From Oscillospiraceae bacterium (GTDB lineage: Bacteria > Bacillota_A > Clostridia > Oscillospirales > Ruminococcaceae), in NCBI GenBank assembly GCA_017400025.1, contig JAFQAF010000019.1:1-11720 (forward strand): DNA of 11,720 nucleotides, read 5' to 3'. Under the pieces are notes generated by a model, which saw nothing but the letters and a program-made list of their open reading frames with translations, had not been told where the DNA came from and did not search any database. This document shows positions 1 through 6,874 of this stretch, in pieces. The translations under genes were made by a program, and so were the position numbers. Position 1 is the stretch's first letter. Each line of letters begins with the position of its first letter.

Positions 1-2745
1 TTCTACAGCTTTCAGTGCTTTTTCCACGTGCATAACACAGTGTTTGCACATCATACCTTCAATTTTCAGTACCATTTGTGTTTTCTCCTTTTCGTTGTTT
101 GTATCTGAGTGCACATTCTGTGCATTGATAACCTCTGTCACCTCGTAGCCGGCCTCTGTCACGGCGGCTTTCAGTGCTTCGATGCTGCTTTCCTCTGCAG
201 TGAAGAAAGCCTGGCCGCCATCAAGGTCCACCACCACGTCTGCAGTGCCTTCCACACTGTTCAGTGCATTTGTAACGTGACGTACACAGTGCTGACACAT
301 CATACCTTCTATTTTAAAGACGGTGTTGTATTCTTTTTCAGTGTTTTCTGCCTGTACAGGGCAAACAATTTCTGCTGTACAGCAGCCTTCCGCAGGCTGT
401 TCATCTGTGTGGATTTCTGCAGTTGCCACCGGCAGGATTTCTGCTGTCTGCGGTGCGGAAACGTCCTTGTCCGGCTTGAACAGGCGCAGGCGCAGTGCAT
501 TGGAAACCACAAAAATACTTGAACAGCTCATTGCTGCAGCACCAAAGGACGGTGTCAGCTTCCAGCCCAGCAGGCCGTAGAACACGCCGGCCGCCAGCGG
601 AATGCCACAGCTGTTGTAGAAGAATGCCCAGAACAGGTTCTGTTTTATATTGCGGATAACTGCCTTGGAAAGGCGGATTGCAGACACAACGTCCAGCAGG
701 TCGCTTTTCATCAGAACAATATCTGCACTTTCCACAGCTACGTCTGTGCCGGCACCGATAGCCACGCCTACGTCGGCGCGCACCAGGGCAGGTGCATCGT
801 TTACGCCGTCGCCAACCATTGCCACCACTTTGCCTTCTGCCTGCAGGGCGGAAACCACTTTTTCCTTGTCCTGTGGCAGTACATCTGCAATTGTCTTGGA
901 TAGCGGCAGGTCTTTTGCTATACCCCGGGCAGTTTTTGCATTGTCACCGGTGAGCATAATCACCTCAATGCCCATATCAGCCATTTTCTGTATTGCCTGG
1001 CGGCTGGTCGGTTTCACCACGTCAGCCACTGCAATAATACCTATAAGTCTGTGATTCTTTGCAAACATCAGCGGTGTTTTGCCGTCCTCTGCCAGACTGT
1101 CGATTCTGTCCTGATATGCAGAGGCATCCACTGCATTGTCTGCCAGCAGTTTTGCATTGCCGGCAATGTATTCATCCCCGCCCAGCTGTGCAAAAATGCC
1201 TTTGCCCGGTATGGAGTTGAAGTTTTCCACTTCCGGATGGTCAATGCCGTTTTCTGCGGCATATTCCATAATTGCCATAGCCAGAGGGTGTTCACTCTTG
1301 CTTTCCAGGGCTGCTGCCACCGCCATAAAGGAGCGGCTGTCCCCGTCAATTGCCACAATGTCTGTCACCACAGGTCTGCCCTGGGTGATAGTGCCTGTTT
1401 TGTCCAGCACCACGGTGTTCACGTTGTGTGCCACCTCCAGCGCTTCGCCGGATTTAATCAGTATGCCGTTTTCGGCGCCTTTGCCGGTGCCCACCATAAT
1501 AGCCACCGGTGTGGCCAGACCAAGGGCGCACGGGCAGGAGATAACCAGCACTGTGATGCCGCAGGACAGCGCAAATTCAAAGCCTGCCCCCAGTACAAAG
1601 TACCATACACAGAAAGTCACAGCCGCAATGGCCATAACCACCGGTACAAACACACCGGCAATCTTGTCTGCCATTTTTGCAATAGGTGCCTTGGATGCAC
1701 TGGCCTCTTCCACCAGACGGATAATCTGGCTGAAGGTTGTGTCCTGGCCTACCTTTGTGGCCTGCATTTTTATAAAGCCTGTCTTGTTGATTGTTGCACC
1801 GATAACACTGTCACCGGCTTCCTTATGCACCGGAATACTTTCGCCGGTAATGGCGGCCTGATCCACGCTTGTCACGCCTTCCAGCACCACGCCGTCCACC
1901 GGAATGTTCATGCCCGGCTTCACCAGAATAATATCACCGGCCACAACCTCTTCCACCGGGATTGTGATTTCTTCCCCGTTTCTTTCCACTGTGGCTGTCT
2001 TTGGTGCCAGGTCCAGCAGGCGGGAAATAGCCTGGCTGGTTTTGCCTTTGCTTCTGGCTTCCAGATATTTGCCCAGTGTGATAAGTGTCAGTATAGTGGC
2101 ACCGCCTTCAAAGTAAAGGTCCATGTGGTATTTTGCCACCAGGGCCATATCGCCTGCGCCCATACCCCAGCTCATGCGGTAGATTGCAAACACGCCATAG
2201 GCAATGGCTGCTGTAGAGCCCACTGCAATAAGGCTGTCCATATTCGGTGAGCCGTGAAGCAGGGTGGAGAAGCCCTTTTCGTAATAATGCTTGTTGATAT
2301 ACATAATAGGCAGGCATAGCAGGAACTGTGTGAATGCAAAGGAAATTGCATTTTCGTGGCCTGTCAGCCATGCCGGCAGTGGTGCGCCGTACATACTGCC
2401 CATGGAAACGTACATCAGCGGAATCCAGAATATAAAGGAGGTTATCAGCCTCTTTTTCATCTGTGCTATCTGTTTTTCAGCCACGTTTTCCTTTGGTTTT
2501 GCAGGGGCGGCCTTTGTACCCGGTGCGGCTGCTGCCTCTGCCAGGGATGCGCCGTAGCCTGCCTTTTCCACACAGGTGATAATGTCCCGGGTGGACAGCG
2601 CGTTTTCGTCATACTCCACCTGCATACTGTTTGTCAGCAGGTTTACGCTTACATTGTTTATGCCTTCCAGCTTGCCCACGCTTTTTTCCACACGGGAAGA
2701 GCAGGCCGAACAGGTCATACCTGTAATATCATATTTCTGTTTCAT
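1..2745 (-). CDS. copA: Cu(I)-exporting P1B-type ATPase CopA, C-terminus cut by window edge
   Basis: Pumps Cu(I) out of the cytoplasm using ATP. The frame is open from ATG 2745 to base 1 (915 residues visible, no stop or frameshift on full translation), so the 3' end lies outside the window. Domains in order: N-terminal heavy-metal-associated (HMA) domain with GMTCSAC at 9-15; membrane segments from about 97; actuator-domain TGES at 300-303; CPC in the transport helix at 404-406; phosphorylation motif DKTGT at 448-452; HP at 486-487; TGDN at 599-602; GDGVND at 645-650; YN at 710-711 and MSCSS at 739-743, both typical of the Cu(I) subgroup. After the last helix come a Cys-bearing linker (CCTAEIVC, about 788-795) and two further HMA domains with GMMCQHC (814-820) and GMMCKHC (897-903). 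C-terminal HMA domains are an uncommon layout; the usual CopA has them only at the N-terminus. RBS AGAGGT precedes the start. It lies 42 nt behind csoR, presumably in one operon. Confidence 0.95.
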   Translation of the reverse strand, partial: MKQKYDITGMTCSACSSRVEKSVGKLEGINNVSVNLLTNSMQVEYDENALSTRDIITCVEKAGYGASLAEAAAAPGTKAAPAKPKENVAEKQIAQMKKRLITSFIFWIPLMYVSMGSMYGAPLPAWLTGHENAISFAFTQFLLCLPIMYINKHYYEKGFSTLLHGSPNMDSLIAVGSTAAIAYGVFAIYRMSWGMGAGDMALVAKYHMDLYFEGGATILTLITLGKYLEARSKGKTSQAISRLLDLAPKTATVERNGEEITIPVEEVVAGDIILVKPGMNIPVDGVVLEGVTSVDQAAITGESIPVHKEAGDSVIGATINKTGFIKMQATKVGQDTTFSQIIRLVEEASASKAPIAKMADKIAGVFVPVVMAIAAVTFCVWYFVLGAGFEFALSCGITVLVISCPCALGLATPVAIMVGTGKGAENGILIKSGEALEVAHNVNTVVLDKTGTITQGRPVVTDIVAIDGDSRSFMAVAAALESKSEHPLAMAIMEYAAENGIDHPEVENFNSIPGKGIFAQLGGDEYIAGNAKLLADNAVDASAYQDRIDSLAEDGKTPLMFAKNHRLIGIIAVADVVKPTSRQAIQKMADMGIEVIMLTGDNAKTARGIAKDLPLSKTIADVLPQDKEKVVSALQAEGKVVAMVGDGVNDAPALVRADVGVAIGAGTDVAVESADIVLMKSDLLDVVSAIRLSKAVIRNIKQNLFWAFFYNSCGIPLAAGVFYGLLGWKLTPSFGAAAMSCSSIFVVSNALRLRLFKPDKDVSAPQTAEILPVATAEIHTDEQPAEGCCTAEIVCPVQAENTEKEYNTVFKIEGMMCQHCVRHVTNALNSVEGTADVVVDLDGGQAFFTAEESSIEALKAAVTEAGYEVTEVINAQNVHSDTNNEKEKTQMVLKIEGMMCKHCVMHVEKALKAVE

Positions 2746-2787
2746 ACTTACCTCTGTAAAATAAATATTTTTATAGGATTTTTGCCC

Positions 2788-3051
2788 TTATTTTACAATT
2801 TTGCCCAGCAGGGACACCAGCTCATCCACCTTTTCGTTCAGCTCGTCCTCTGTGGAAGCGTTGTTCACACAGTGCTTCAGATGCTCTGTCAGCACAGTGC
2901 GGTTTGCGGTGGACAGCAGCCCCTGTACCGCCATCAGCTGTGTGGAAATATCCACGCAGTAGCGGTCATCTTCTGCCATTTTTATCACTGCGTCCAGCTG
3001 GCCGCGGGCGGTTTTCAGCAGGCGCAGGATTTTTGTCTTGTCAGCTACCAT
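2788..3051 (-). CDS. csoR: CsoR-family copper-sensing transcriptional repressor
   Basis: An 87-residue all-helical DUF156/CsoR protein. Family members bind operator DNA as tetramers and release it when Cu(I) binds. The Cu(I) ligand set is visible as Cys32, His57 and Cys61, with the C-x24-H-x3-C spacing of characterised CsoR proteins. This argues for copper rather than the nickel (RcnR) or formaldehyde (FrmR) branches. The N-terminal ARGQLDAV helix is also typical. Start ATG 3051 has RBS AAAGGAG 8 nt upstream. It is the first gene of the unit and precedes copA by 42 nt, so it probably represses itself and copA from the operator described upstream. Function is assigned from family and context. 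Confidence 0.93.
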   Translation of the reverse strand: MVADKTKILRLLKTARGQLDAVIKMAEDDRYCVDISTQLMAVQGLLSTANRTVLTEHLKHCVNNASTEDELNEKVDELVSLLGKIVK

Positions 3052-3068
3052 ATAATATCTCCTTTTGA

Positions 3069-3092
3069 ACCCCCTCCCCGGGGGTATGGGTA
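3069..3092 (-). promoter_or_regulatory. Candidate CsoR operator over the csoR start point
   Basis: The plus strand reads ACCCCC-TCCCC-GGGGGT (3069-3085), followed by ATGGGTA. This is an inverted repeat with 6-bp arms and a 5-nt centre. Known CsoR sites are GC-rich dyads of the TACCC...GGGTA kind. The site lies just downstream of the -10 box, over the expected start point near 3087, where a bound repressor would block initiation. The binding protein is inferred from sequence type and position. Confidence 0.7.
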
Positions 3093-3093
3093 T

Positions 3094-3123
3094 ATTATAT
3101 TACACATAACGGTTAGCTGTCAA
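3094..3123 (-). promoter_or_regulatory. Sigma-A-type promoter of csoR-copA
   Basis: On the minus strand TTGACA (3123-3118) and TATAAT (3099-3094) are both perfect consensus hexamers separated by 18 nt. The start would fall near 3087, giving a leader of about 35 nt before csoR. So strong a core promoter implies that expression depends on repression. Confidence 0.8.
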
Positions 3124-3139
3124 TAACCCTGGTCACATA

Positions 3140-3168
3140 TTGATTTAAATGCACCTTTTATTTATAAT
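3140..3168 (+). promoter_or_regulatory. Sigma-A-type promoter of the pentapeptide-repeat gene
   Basis: TTGATT (3140-3145) and TATAAT (3163-3168) are separated by 17 nt and lie about 26 nt upstream of the ATG at 3195. It is back to back with the csoR promoter; the two -35 boxes are only 16 nt apart. The CsoR-type dyad does not reach this promoter. Confidence 0.7.
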
Positions 3169-3194
3169 GGAATAAATCAGACCAGGAGGCGGCT

Positions 3195-3794
3195 ATGAGC
3201 GAATTACAGGAATTTTCCAATATGAAATTCACCGATGAAGAATGGAACGACAAGGTGATGGAGAACATAAAATTTGAAAAATGCGGTTTTACCGGGGTGG
3301 ATTTTTCAGACAGCGACCTTGTGAAAATCACTTTTGACCGCTGTGTCTTTGTATCCTGCAAATTTTCATCCTCCACTTTTGACCGCTGTGCACTGCTGAA
3401 CTGCAATTTCCGTTTCTGCAGTATGTTCGGGGCCACCTTCTCCCGGTGCAAAACCACCGGCACCAACTTTACAGAGATTGATTTTGCCACTGTAACTGTT
3501 GACGGCGGCAACTGGAGCTATACAAACCTGCGCTACTGCGATTTTTCCTCCAAAAAACTGACCGGCATCAATTTTTCCGGTGCAGACCTGCGCAATGCCG
3601 ATTTCACAAAGGCCACAATCCGTGACTGTGATTTTTCTGACTGCCTGCTGTCTGCCACCAATTTCCACCGGGCGGATTTAAGGAATAGTTGCTTCAATTC
3701 CTTTGATATTTCCACCACCAACTTCACAAAGGCAAAGGTGGATATAGGCTTTGCCGTCACAGCTGTGAATATGATGGGGGCAGAGGTGGGCTAA
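3195..3794 (+). CDS. Pentapeptide-repeat protein (right-handed beta-helix)
   Basis: A 199-residue protein made almost wholly of A(D/N)LxX-type five-residue repeats. The central hydrophobic residue (mostly Phe or Leu) recurs at every position equal to 2 modulo 5 from F12 to V182, about 35 repeats or close to nine coils, with no visible loop. Ten of its eleven cysteines (30, 50, 55, 65, 70, 75, 85, 115, 145, 150) share one position of the repeat, two before the central residue. This would stack them as a ladder inside the helix. There is no signal peptide, membrane helix or attached enzyme domain, so it is probably cytoplasmic. Size and fold resemble the Qnr/MfpA/McbG group, which mimic DNA and protect gyrase, but most pentapeptide proteins have no known role and the C-terminus here is short. 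AGGAGG lies 5 nt before ATG. Fold is certain, function unknown. Confidence 0.9.
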   Translation: MSELQEFSNMKFTDEEWNDKVMENIKFEKCGFTGVDFSDSDLVKITFDRCVFVSCKFSSSTFDRCALLNCNFRFCSMFGATFSRCKTTGTNFTEIDFATVTVDGGNWSYTNLRYCDFSSKKLTGINFSGADLRNADFTKATIRDCDFSDCLLSATNFHRADLRNSCFNSFDISTTNFTKAKVDIGFAVTAVNMMGAEVG

Positions 3795-3957
3795 GCCCGG
3801 TATACAGAACTGCGGCAAGGCAAAAGCCAGGAACAGCCGGCGCAGGGGAGAACAGCTATAGACAACACCCTGTCTGCCGGGCAGGTAAACCGCACTGTGT
3901 TACAGCGGGCTTCACCGCCGGCGGCAAAACAGCGGCCCTCTGCTGTGTTGCTGTAAC
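3795..3957. other. Inverted-repeat-rich convergent intergenic segment
   Basis: No credible gene is seen. Several dyads are visible. GCCCGG (3795-3800) pairs with CCGGGC (3877-3882). GTTACAGC (3899-3906) pairs perfectly with GCTGTAAC (3950-3957). Inside the latter are the palindrome CCGCCGGCGG and a small ACAGC / GCTGT hairpin with an 8-nt loop, so 3899-3957 could fold as a branched structure. It may be the structured 3' end of the pentapeptide transcript, a small palindromic repeat, or an uncharacterised RNA. The sequence does not decide between these. Confidence 0.35.
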
Positions 3958-3994
3958 GTGCATAAATAAAATGTTTATAAACAATATGCTATAT

Positions 3995-4027
3995 AAAAAA
4001 CGGACTGCCTTGCGGCAGCCCGTTTTT
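3995..4027. terminator. Bidirectional terminator between the pentapeptide gene and the feo operon
   Basis: The 9-bp stem CGGACTGCC / GGCAGCCCG (4001-4009 and 4014-4022, one mismatch or wobble) has loop TTGC and is flanked by six A on the left and five T on the right. It can therefore act in both directions for the convergent units. Confidence 0.85.
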
Positions 4028-4056
4028 GTTATATATCAGTATATAACATTTATTGA

Positions 4057-4209
4057 TTATGCTTTTTTCCGGCTGGGGCAGCTGGCACCGCAACTGTGGC
4101 AGTTGTGGGAACAGCCGGCACAACCACCGCTTTTATGGTCTTTCACCATGGAGCGGACCGCCAGTGCAACTATTACACCCAGCACAGACAATACAATAAT
4201 ATCGCCCAT
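4057..4209 (-). CDS. FeoB-associated Cys-rich membrane peptide
   Basis: A 50-residue peptide with an N-terminal membrane helix (about residues 3-19, from IIVLSVLGV onward), a short basic stretch, then a Cys cluster C30, C33, C37, C40, C44 (C-x2-C-x3-C-x2-C-x3-C) and a basic tail SRKKA. This is the layout of the small FeoB-associated Cys-rich family (FeoB_associated type) encoded just after feoB in many Firmicutes. It is thought to help Fe(II) uptake, perhaps by handling metal or redox at the pore, though its role is unproven. GGGAGG lies just upstream of the ATG. It starts 41 nt after feoB and is the last gene before the terminator at 3995-4027. Confidence 0.85.
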   Translation of the reverse strand: MGDIIVLSVLGVIVALAVRSMVKDHKSGGCAGCSHNCHSCGASCPSRKKA

Positions 4210-4250
4210 ATTTTACCTCCCGGCATAGTTGATTAAATGTTGATTATAAA

Positions 4251-6413
4251 TTATTTGTTTTTGCCTTCAGGCTGATAGCCTTTTCTGAACACAAGCCACA
4301 GCAGTGCAGCCAGTGCCACAACAGCCACAACTGTGAAGATGCTCATCACTGCTTCCCCTGTTACAAGGCCAACCAGCTGGTAAACAATCATGGAGATTAC
4401 GTATGCAAAACCGCACATGTAAGCGATTGTGCCCACTGTCCACTTCATGTTGCCCATTTCGCGGCGGATAGCACCCATAGCAGCAAAGCAAGGTGCGCAC
4501 AGCAGCTGGAATATCATAAAGCTGTATGCTCTCACAGGGCCGAAGTCTGCGGCAACCATTGCCCAGATTTCGTTGCCTGCTTCAGAGATTTCGCCTGCAA
4601 AGTTGTACAGTGTGCCGAATGTCATAACTACCTGTTCTTTTGCAATCAGACCTGTAAATGTGGCAACTGTAGCTTTCCATGCCATATCGCCGGCCCAGCC
4701 CAGAGGGTAGAAAATCCAGGCGATTGTTTTGCCGATTGCAGCCAGCAGGGAAACGTTTGAATCTTCCACAGCCATAAATACGCCGTCCACAAAGCCGTAG
4801 CCCTGGAGGAACCACAGAACGATGGAAGAAACCAGAACGATTGTTGTGGCTCTCTTGATAAAGTCCATACCTCTGTCGTATGTGGAGCGCAGAACATTTC
4901 TTGCGCTTGGCAGATGGTATTCAGGCAGTTCCATTACAAATGGAGCAGGACGGCCTGCAAATGCTTTGAATTTTTTCAGGATAACACCGGAAACAACTAC
5001 AGCCATCACGCCGATAAAGAATGCGGATGTAGCTACCAGTGGAGAGTTGCCGAACACAGCCCCTGCAAACAGACCGATAATTGGCATTTTAGCACCGCAA
5101 GGGATAAAGCCTGTTGTCATAACAGTGATTTTTCTGTCGTTTTCCTGTTCGATTGTACGGCTTGCCAGGATACCAGGAACGCCGCAGCCTGTAGCAACCA
5201 GCATCGGAATGATGGATTTGCCGGATAGACCGAATTTGCGCAGGATTCTGTCCATGATAAAGGCAACACGTGCCATATAGCCTACGTCTTCAAGGATGGA
5301 CAGCAGGAAGGACAGCACCAGAATCTGTGGTACAAAGCCCAGTACAGCGCCTACACCGGCCACTACACCGTCCATAATCAGGCCGTACAGCCATCCGCTT
5401 ACGCCCAGGGATGTGAGAATGCTGTCAAACAGTGTTGGTATCCATTCGCCGAACAGCACATCGTTTGCCCAGTCTGTACCCATTGTACCAATGGAGAAGC
5501 TGTAGCCGCCCATTGCGATTGCGTACATCAGGAACATAACGCCTGCAAAGATTGGCAGTGCCAGTATTCTGTTTGTAACAATTTTATCTATCTTGCCTGA
5601 AAGTGTAAGACGGTGTTTGTCGCCTGCTTTTTTCACAGCGCGGGAACATACATCGCCGATGTATGCATAGCGGCTGTCTGCCACAATGCTTTCTGCATCG
5701 TCATCCATTTCGGCTTCGCAGTCTTTTATGTGCTGTTCAATGCGTGCCAGCAGTTCGCTGTCCAGGTTCAGTTCTTTCTGCACCATTTCGTCACGTTCAA
5801 ACAGCTTTACAGCGTACCAGCGCATGTAGTTTTCGGCCACTTTGCCTTCGATGGATTCTTCAATGTGTGCCAGTGCGTGTTCTGCACTGCCTTTGAAAAT
5901 GTGCGGCACATCGCCGTGTGTGTGGTTCTTTGCCAGTTCCACTGCCTTTTCAGCAGCTTCCAGACAGCCTTCGTCTTTAAGGGCAGAAATTTCCACTACA
6001 GGGCAGCCCATAGCTTTGCTCAGTTTTTCAATGTCGATGTTGTCGCCGTTTTTGCGCACCATGTCCATCATATTCACTGCGATTACCACAGGGTGACCCA
6101 GGTCCAGCAGCTGTGTTGTCAGATACAGGTTTCTTTCGATGTTTGTACCGTCCACAATGTTCAGAATAGCATCCGGATGTTCGTTTACCAGGTATGTACG
6201 TGTTACCACTTCTTCCGGTGAATATGGAGAAAGTGAGTAGATACCAGGCAGGTCCTGGATGATAACGTCTTTATGGCCTTTCAGGCCACCTTCTTTCTTT
6301 TCTACAGTAACGCCAGGCCAGTTGCCCACGTACTGGTTGGAGCCGGTCAGTATATTGAACAGTGTTGTCTTACCACAGTTCGGGTTGCCGGCCAGTGCAA
6401 TTTTAATGCTCAT
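4251..6413 (-). CDS. feoB: Ferrous iron transporter FeoB
   Basis: A 720-residue inner-membrane Fe(II) importer with a cytoplasmic G-protein domain. G-motifs: G1 GNPNCGKTT at 9-17; the switch-I region with Thr36 in NWPGVTVE; G3 DLPG at 54-57; G4 NMMD at 114-117; G5 SALK at 143-146. A helical GDI-like domain with many acidic residues follows to about 275. The polytopic membrane part starts near 283 and contains two conserved Cys-bearing gate motifs, GCGVPG (409-414, Cys410) and PCGAK (438-442, Cys439), plus a later CAPCFAAMGAIRRE motif. Length is within the usual range for Firmicute FeoB. It starts 18 nt after feoA, with a GGGAG RBS, so the two are co-translated. It is clearly intact. Confidence 0.97.
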   Translation of the reverse strand: MSIKIALAGNPNCGKTTLFNILTGSNQYVGNWPGVTVEKKEGGLKGHKDVIIQDLPGIYSLSPYSPEEVVTRTYLVNEHPDAILNIVDGTNIERNLYLTTQLLDLGHPVVIAVNMMDMVRKNGDNIDIEKLSKAMGCPVVEISALKDEGCLEAAEKAVELAKNHTHGDVPHIFKGSAEHALAHIEESIEGKVAENYMRWYAVKLFERDEMVQKELNLDSELLARIEQHIKDCEAEMDDDAESIVADSRYAYIGDVCSRAVKKAGDKHRLTLSGKIDKIVTNRILALPIFAGVMFLMYAIAMGGYSFSIGTMGTDWANDVLFGEWIPTLFDSILTSLGVSGWLYGLIMDGVVAGVGAVLGFVPQILVLSFLLSILEDVGYMARVAFIMDRILRKFGLSGKSIIPMLVATGCGVPGILASRTIEQENDRKITVMTTGFIPCGAKMPIIGLFAGAVFGNSPLVATSAFFIGVMAVVVSGVILKKFKAFAGRPAPFVMELPEYHLPSARNVLRSTYDRGMDFIKRATTIVLVSSIVLWFLQGYGFVDGVFMAVEDSNVSLLAAIGKTIAWIFYPLGWAGDMAWKATVATFTGLIAKEQVVMTFGTLYNFAGEISEAGNEIWAMVAADFGPVRAYSFMIFQLLCAPCFAAMGAIRREMGNMKWTVGTIAYMCGFAYVISMIVYQLVGLVTGEAVMSIFTVVAVVALAALLWLVFRKGYQPEGKNK

Positions 6414-6431
6414 ATTTTTTCTCCCGTAACA

Positions 6432-6653
6432 TTATTCCACTTCAATCATTTCTGCGTCAGCCTTGCGCAGTGTCAGTTCATAGCCGCGTACTGTCAGCTC
6501 CATAGGGTCGCCCAGAGGTGCTACCTTGCGCACATAGATTTCCACGCGCTTTGTAATGCCCATGTCCATAATGCGGCGTCTTACAGGGCCTTCACCGTGC
6601 AGCTTTACCACTGTGGCAGTCTGGCCTACTTTTACATCTTTCAGTGTCTTCAT
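6432..6653 (-). CDS. feoA: Ferrous iron transport protein FeoA
   Basis: A 73-residue cytoplasmic protein with the SH3-like FeoA fold, needed with FeoB for Fe(II) uptake. Recognisable parts are the N-terminal VGQTATVVKL strand pair, the RRRIMDMGIT motif typical of FeoA (about 25-34), and the C-terminal ELTLRKADAEMIEVE strand. The frame is open further upstream, but ATG 6653 is chosen because it follows AAAGGA at the right distance, matches the family length, and leaves the promoter and operators upstream non-coding. It is the first gene of the feo operon. Confidence 0.95.
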   Translation of the reverse strand: MKTLKDVKVGQTATVVKLHGEGPVRRRIMDMGITKRVEIYVRKVAPLGDPMELTVRGYELTLRKADAEMIEVE

Positions 6654-6695
6654 AGTTGTCCTTTCATCTCGGATGAGAATGTTGATATACCTTTG

Positions 6696-6711
6696 GTTAG
6701 TCAAGACTAAC
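6696..6711. promoter_or_regulatory. DtxR/IdeR-type metal-box palindrome 1
   Basis: GTTAGTC-AA-GACTAAC is a perfect 7-bp dyad placed about 8-23 nt downstream of the expected feoA start point. It resembles the TTAG...CTAA sites of DtxR/IdeR/MntR-family Fe(II)/Mn(II)-dependent repressors. It is a near copy of box 2, with centres 27 bp apart. The regulator is not in this window. Confidence 0.65.
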
Positions 6712-6722
6712 TTCCTTTTGTG

Positions 6723-6738
6723 GTTAGTATACACTAAC
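6723..6738. promoter_or_regulatory. DtxR/IdeR-type metal-box palindrome 2 over the feo -10 box
   Basis: GTTAGT-ATAC-ACTAAC is a 6-bp dyad that fully contains the -10 hexamer of the feoA promoter. A repressor bound here would compete with RNA polymerase, in keeping with shut-off of Fe(II) import when metal is plentiful. The family assignment is inferred from site type and from the genes controlled. Confidence 0.65.
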
Positions 6739-6754
6739 TGCCTGTGGATGTCAA
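6726..6754 (-). promoter_or_regulatory. Sigma-A-type promoter of the feo operon
   Basis: The minus strand has TTGACA (6754-6749), 17 nt, then TATACT (6731-6726). The start would be near 6719, giving a leader of about 65 nt before feoA. Confidence 0.8.
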
Positions 6755-6837
6755 TAATTACAAGTAAAATAAAGGAATTTTGGCATTTTCCATAAAAGAC
6801 AGGCCCAGTGGAAAAAGGGGATAATATATTTTTGCAC

Positions 6838-6864
6838 AAAAAAAGACGGCACTTTGGTGCCGTC
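6838..6864 (-). terminator. Terminator of the galactokinase-like gene
   Basis: Perfect 8-bp stem GACGGCAC / GTGCCGTC (6845-6852 and 6857-6864) with loop TTTG. Read on the minus strand, seven T follow it (6844-6838). It lies 10 nt after the stop codon. Confidence 0.88.
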
Positions 6865-6874
6865 ATATTTTTTA

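Noticed and set aside
1..75. Separate CopZ chaperone gene starting at the ATG near 75
   Set aside because: The AAGGAG-like stretch and ATG tempt, but the frame is the same as copA with no stop in between, so it reads as a further copA domain. A minor internal start cannot be excluded.
109..2371. Several long open frames on the plus strand, up to 399 codons, opposite copA
   Set aside because: Cys/His-rich antisense shadows of the copA frame, without RBS, domains or plausible composition.
3899..3957. tRNA or known riboswitch
   Set aside because: The branched fold lacks an anticodon loop, T-loop and CCA context, and I recognise no riboswitch consensus.
5613..6221. A 202-codon plus-strand frame opposite feoB
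   Set aside because: Its composition (Phe, Cys, Val, His) is typical of the reverse complement of a real gene; it lies wholly inside the motif-complete feoB.
6654..6866. Upstream extension of feoA to a 144-residue protein
   Set aside because: The extension covers the promoter, both operators and the next gene's terminator stem; ATG 6653 has the RBS and gives the family length.
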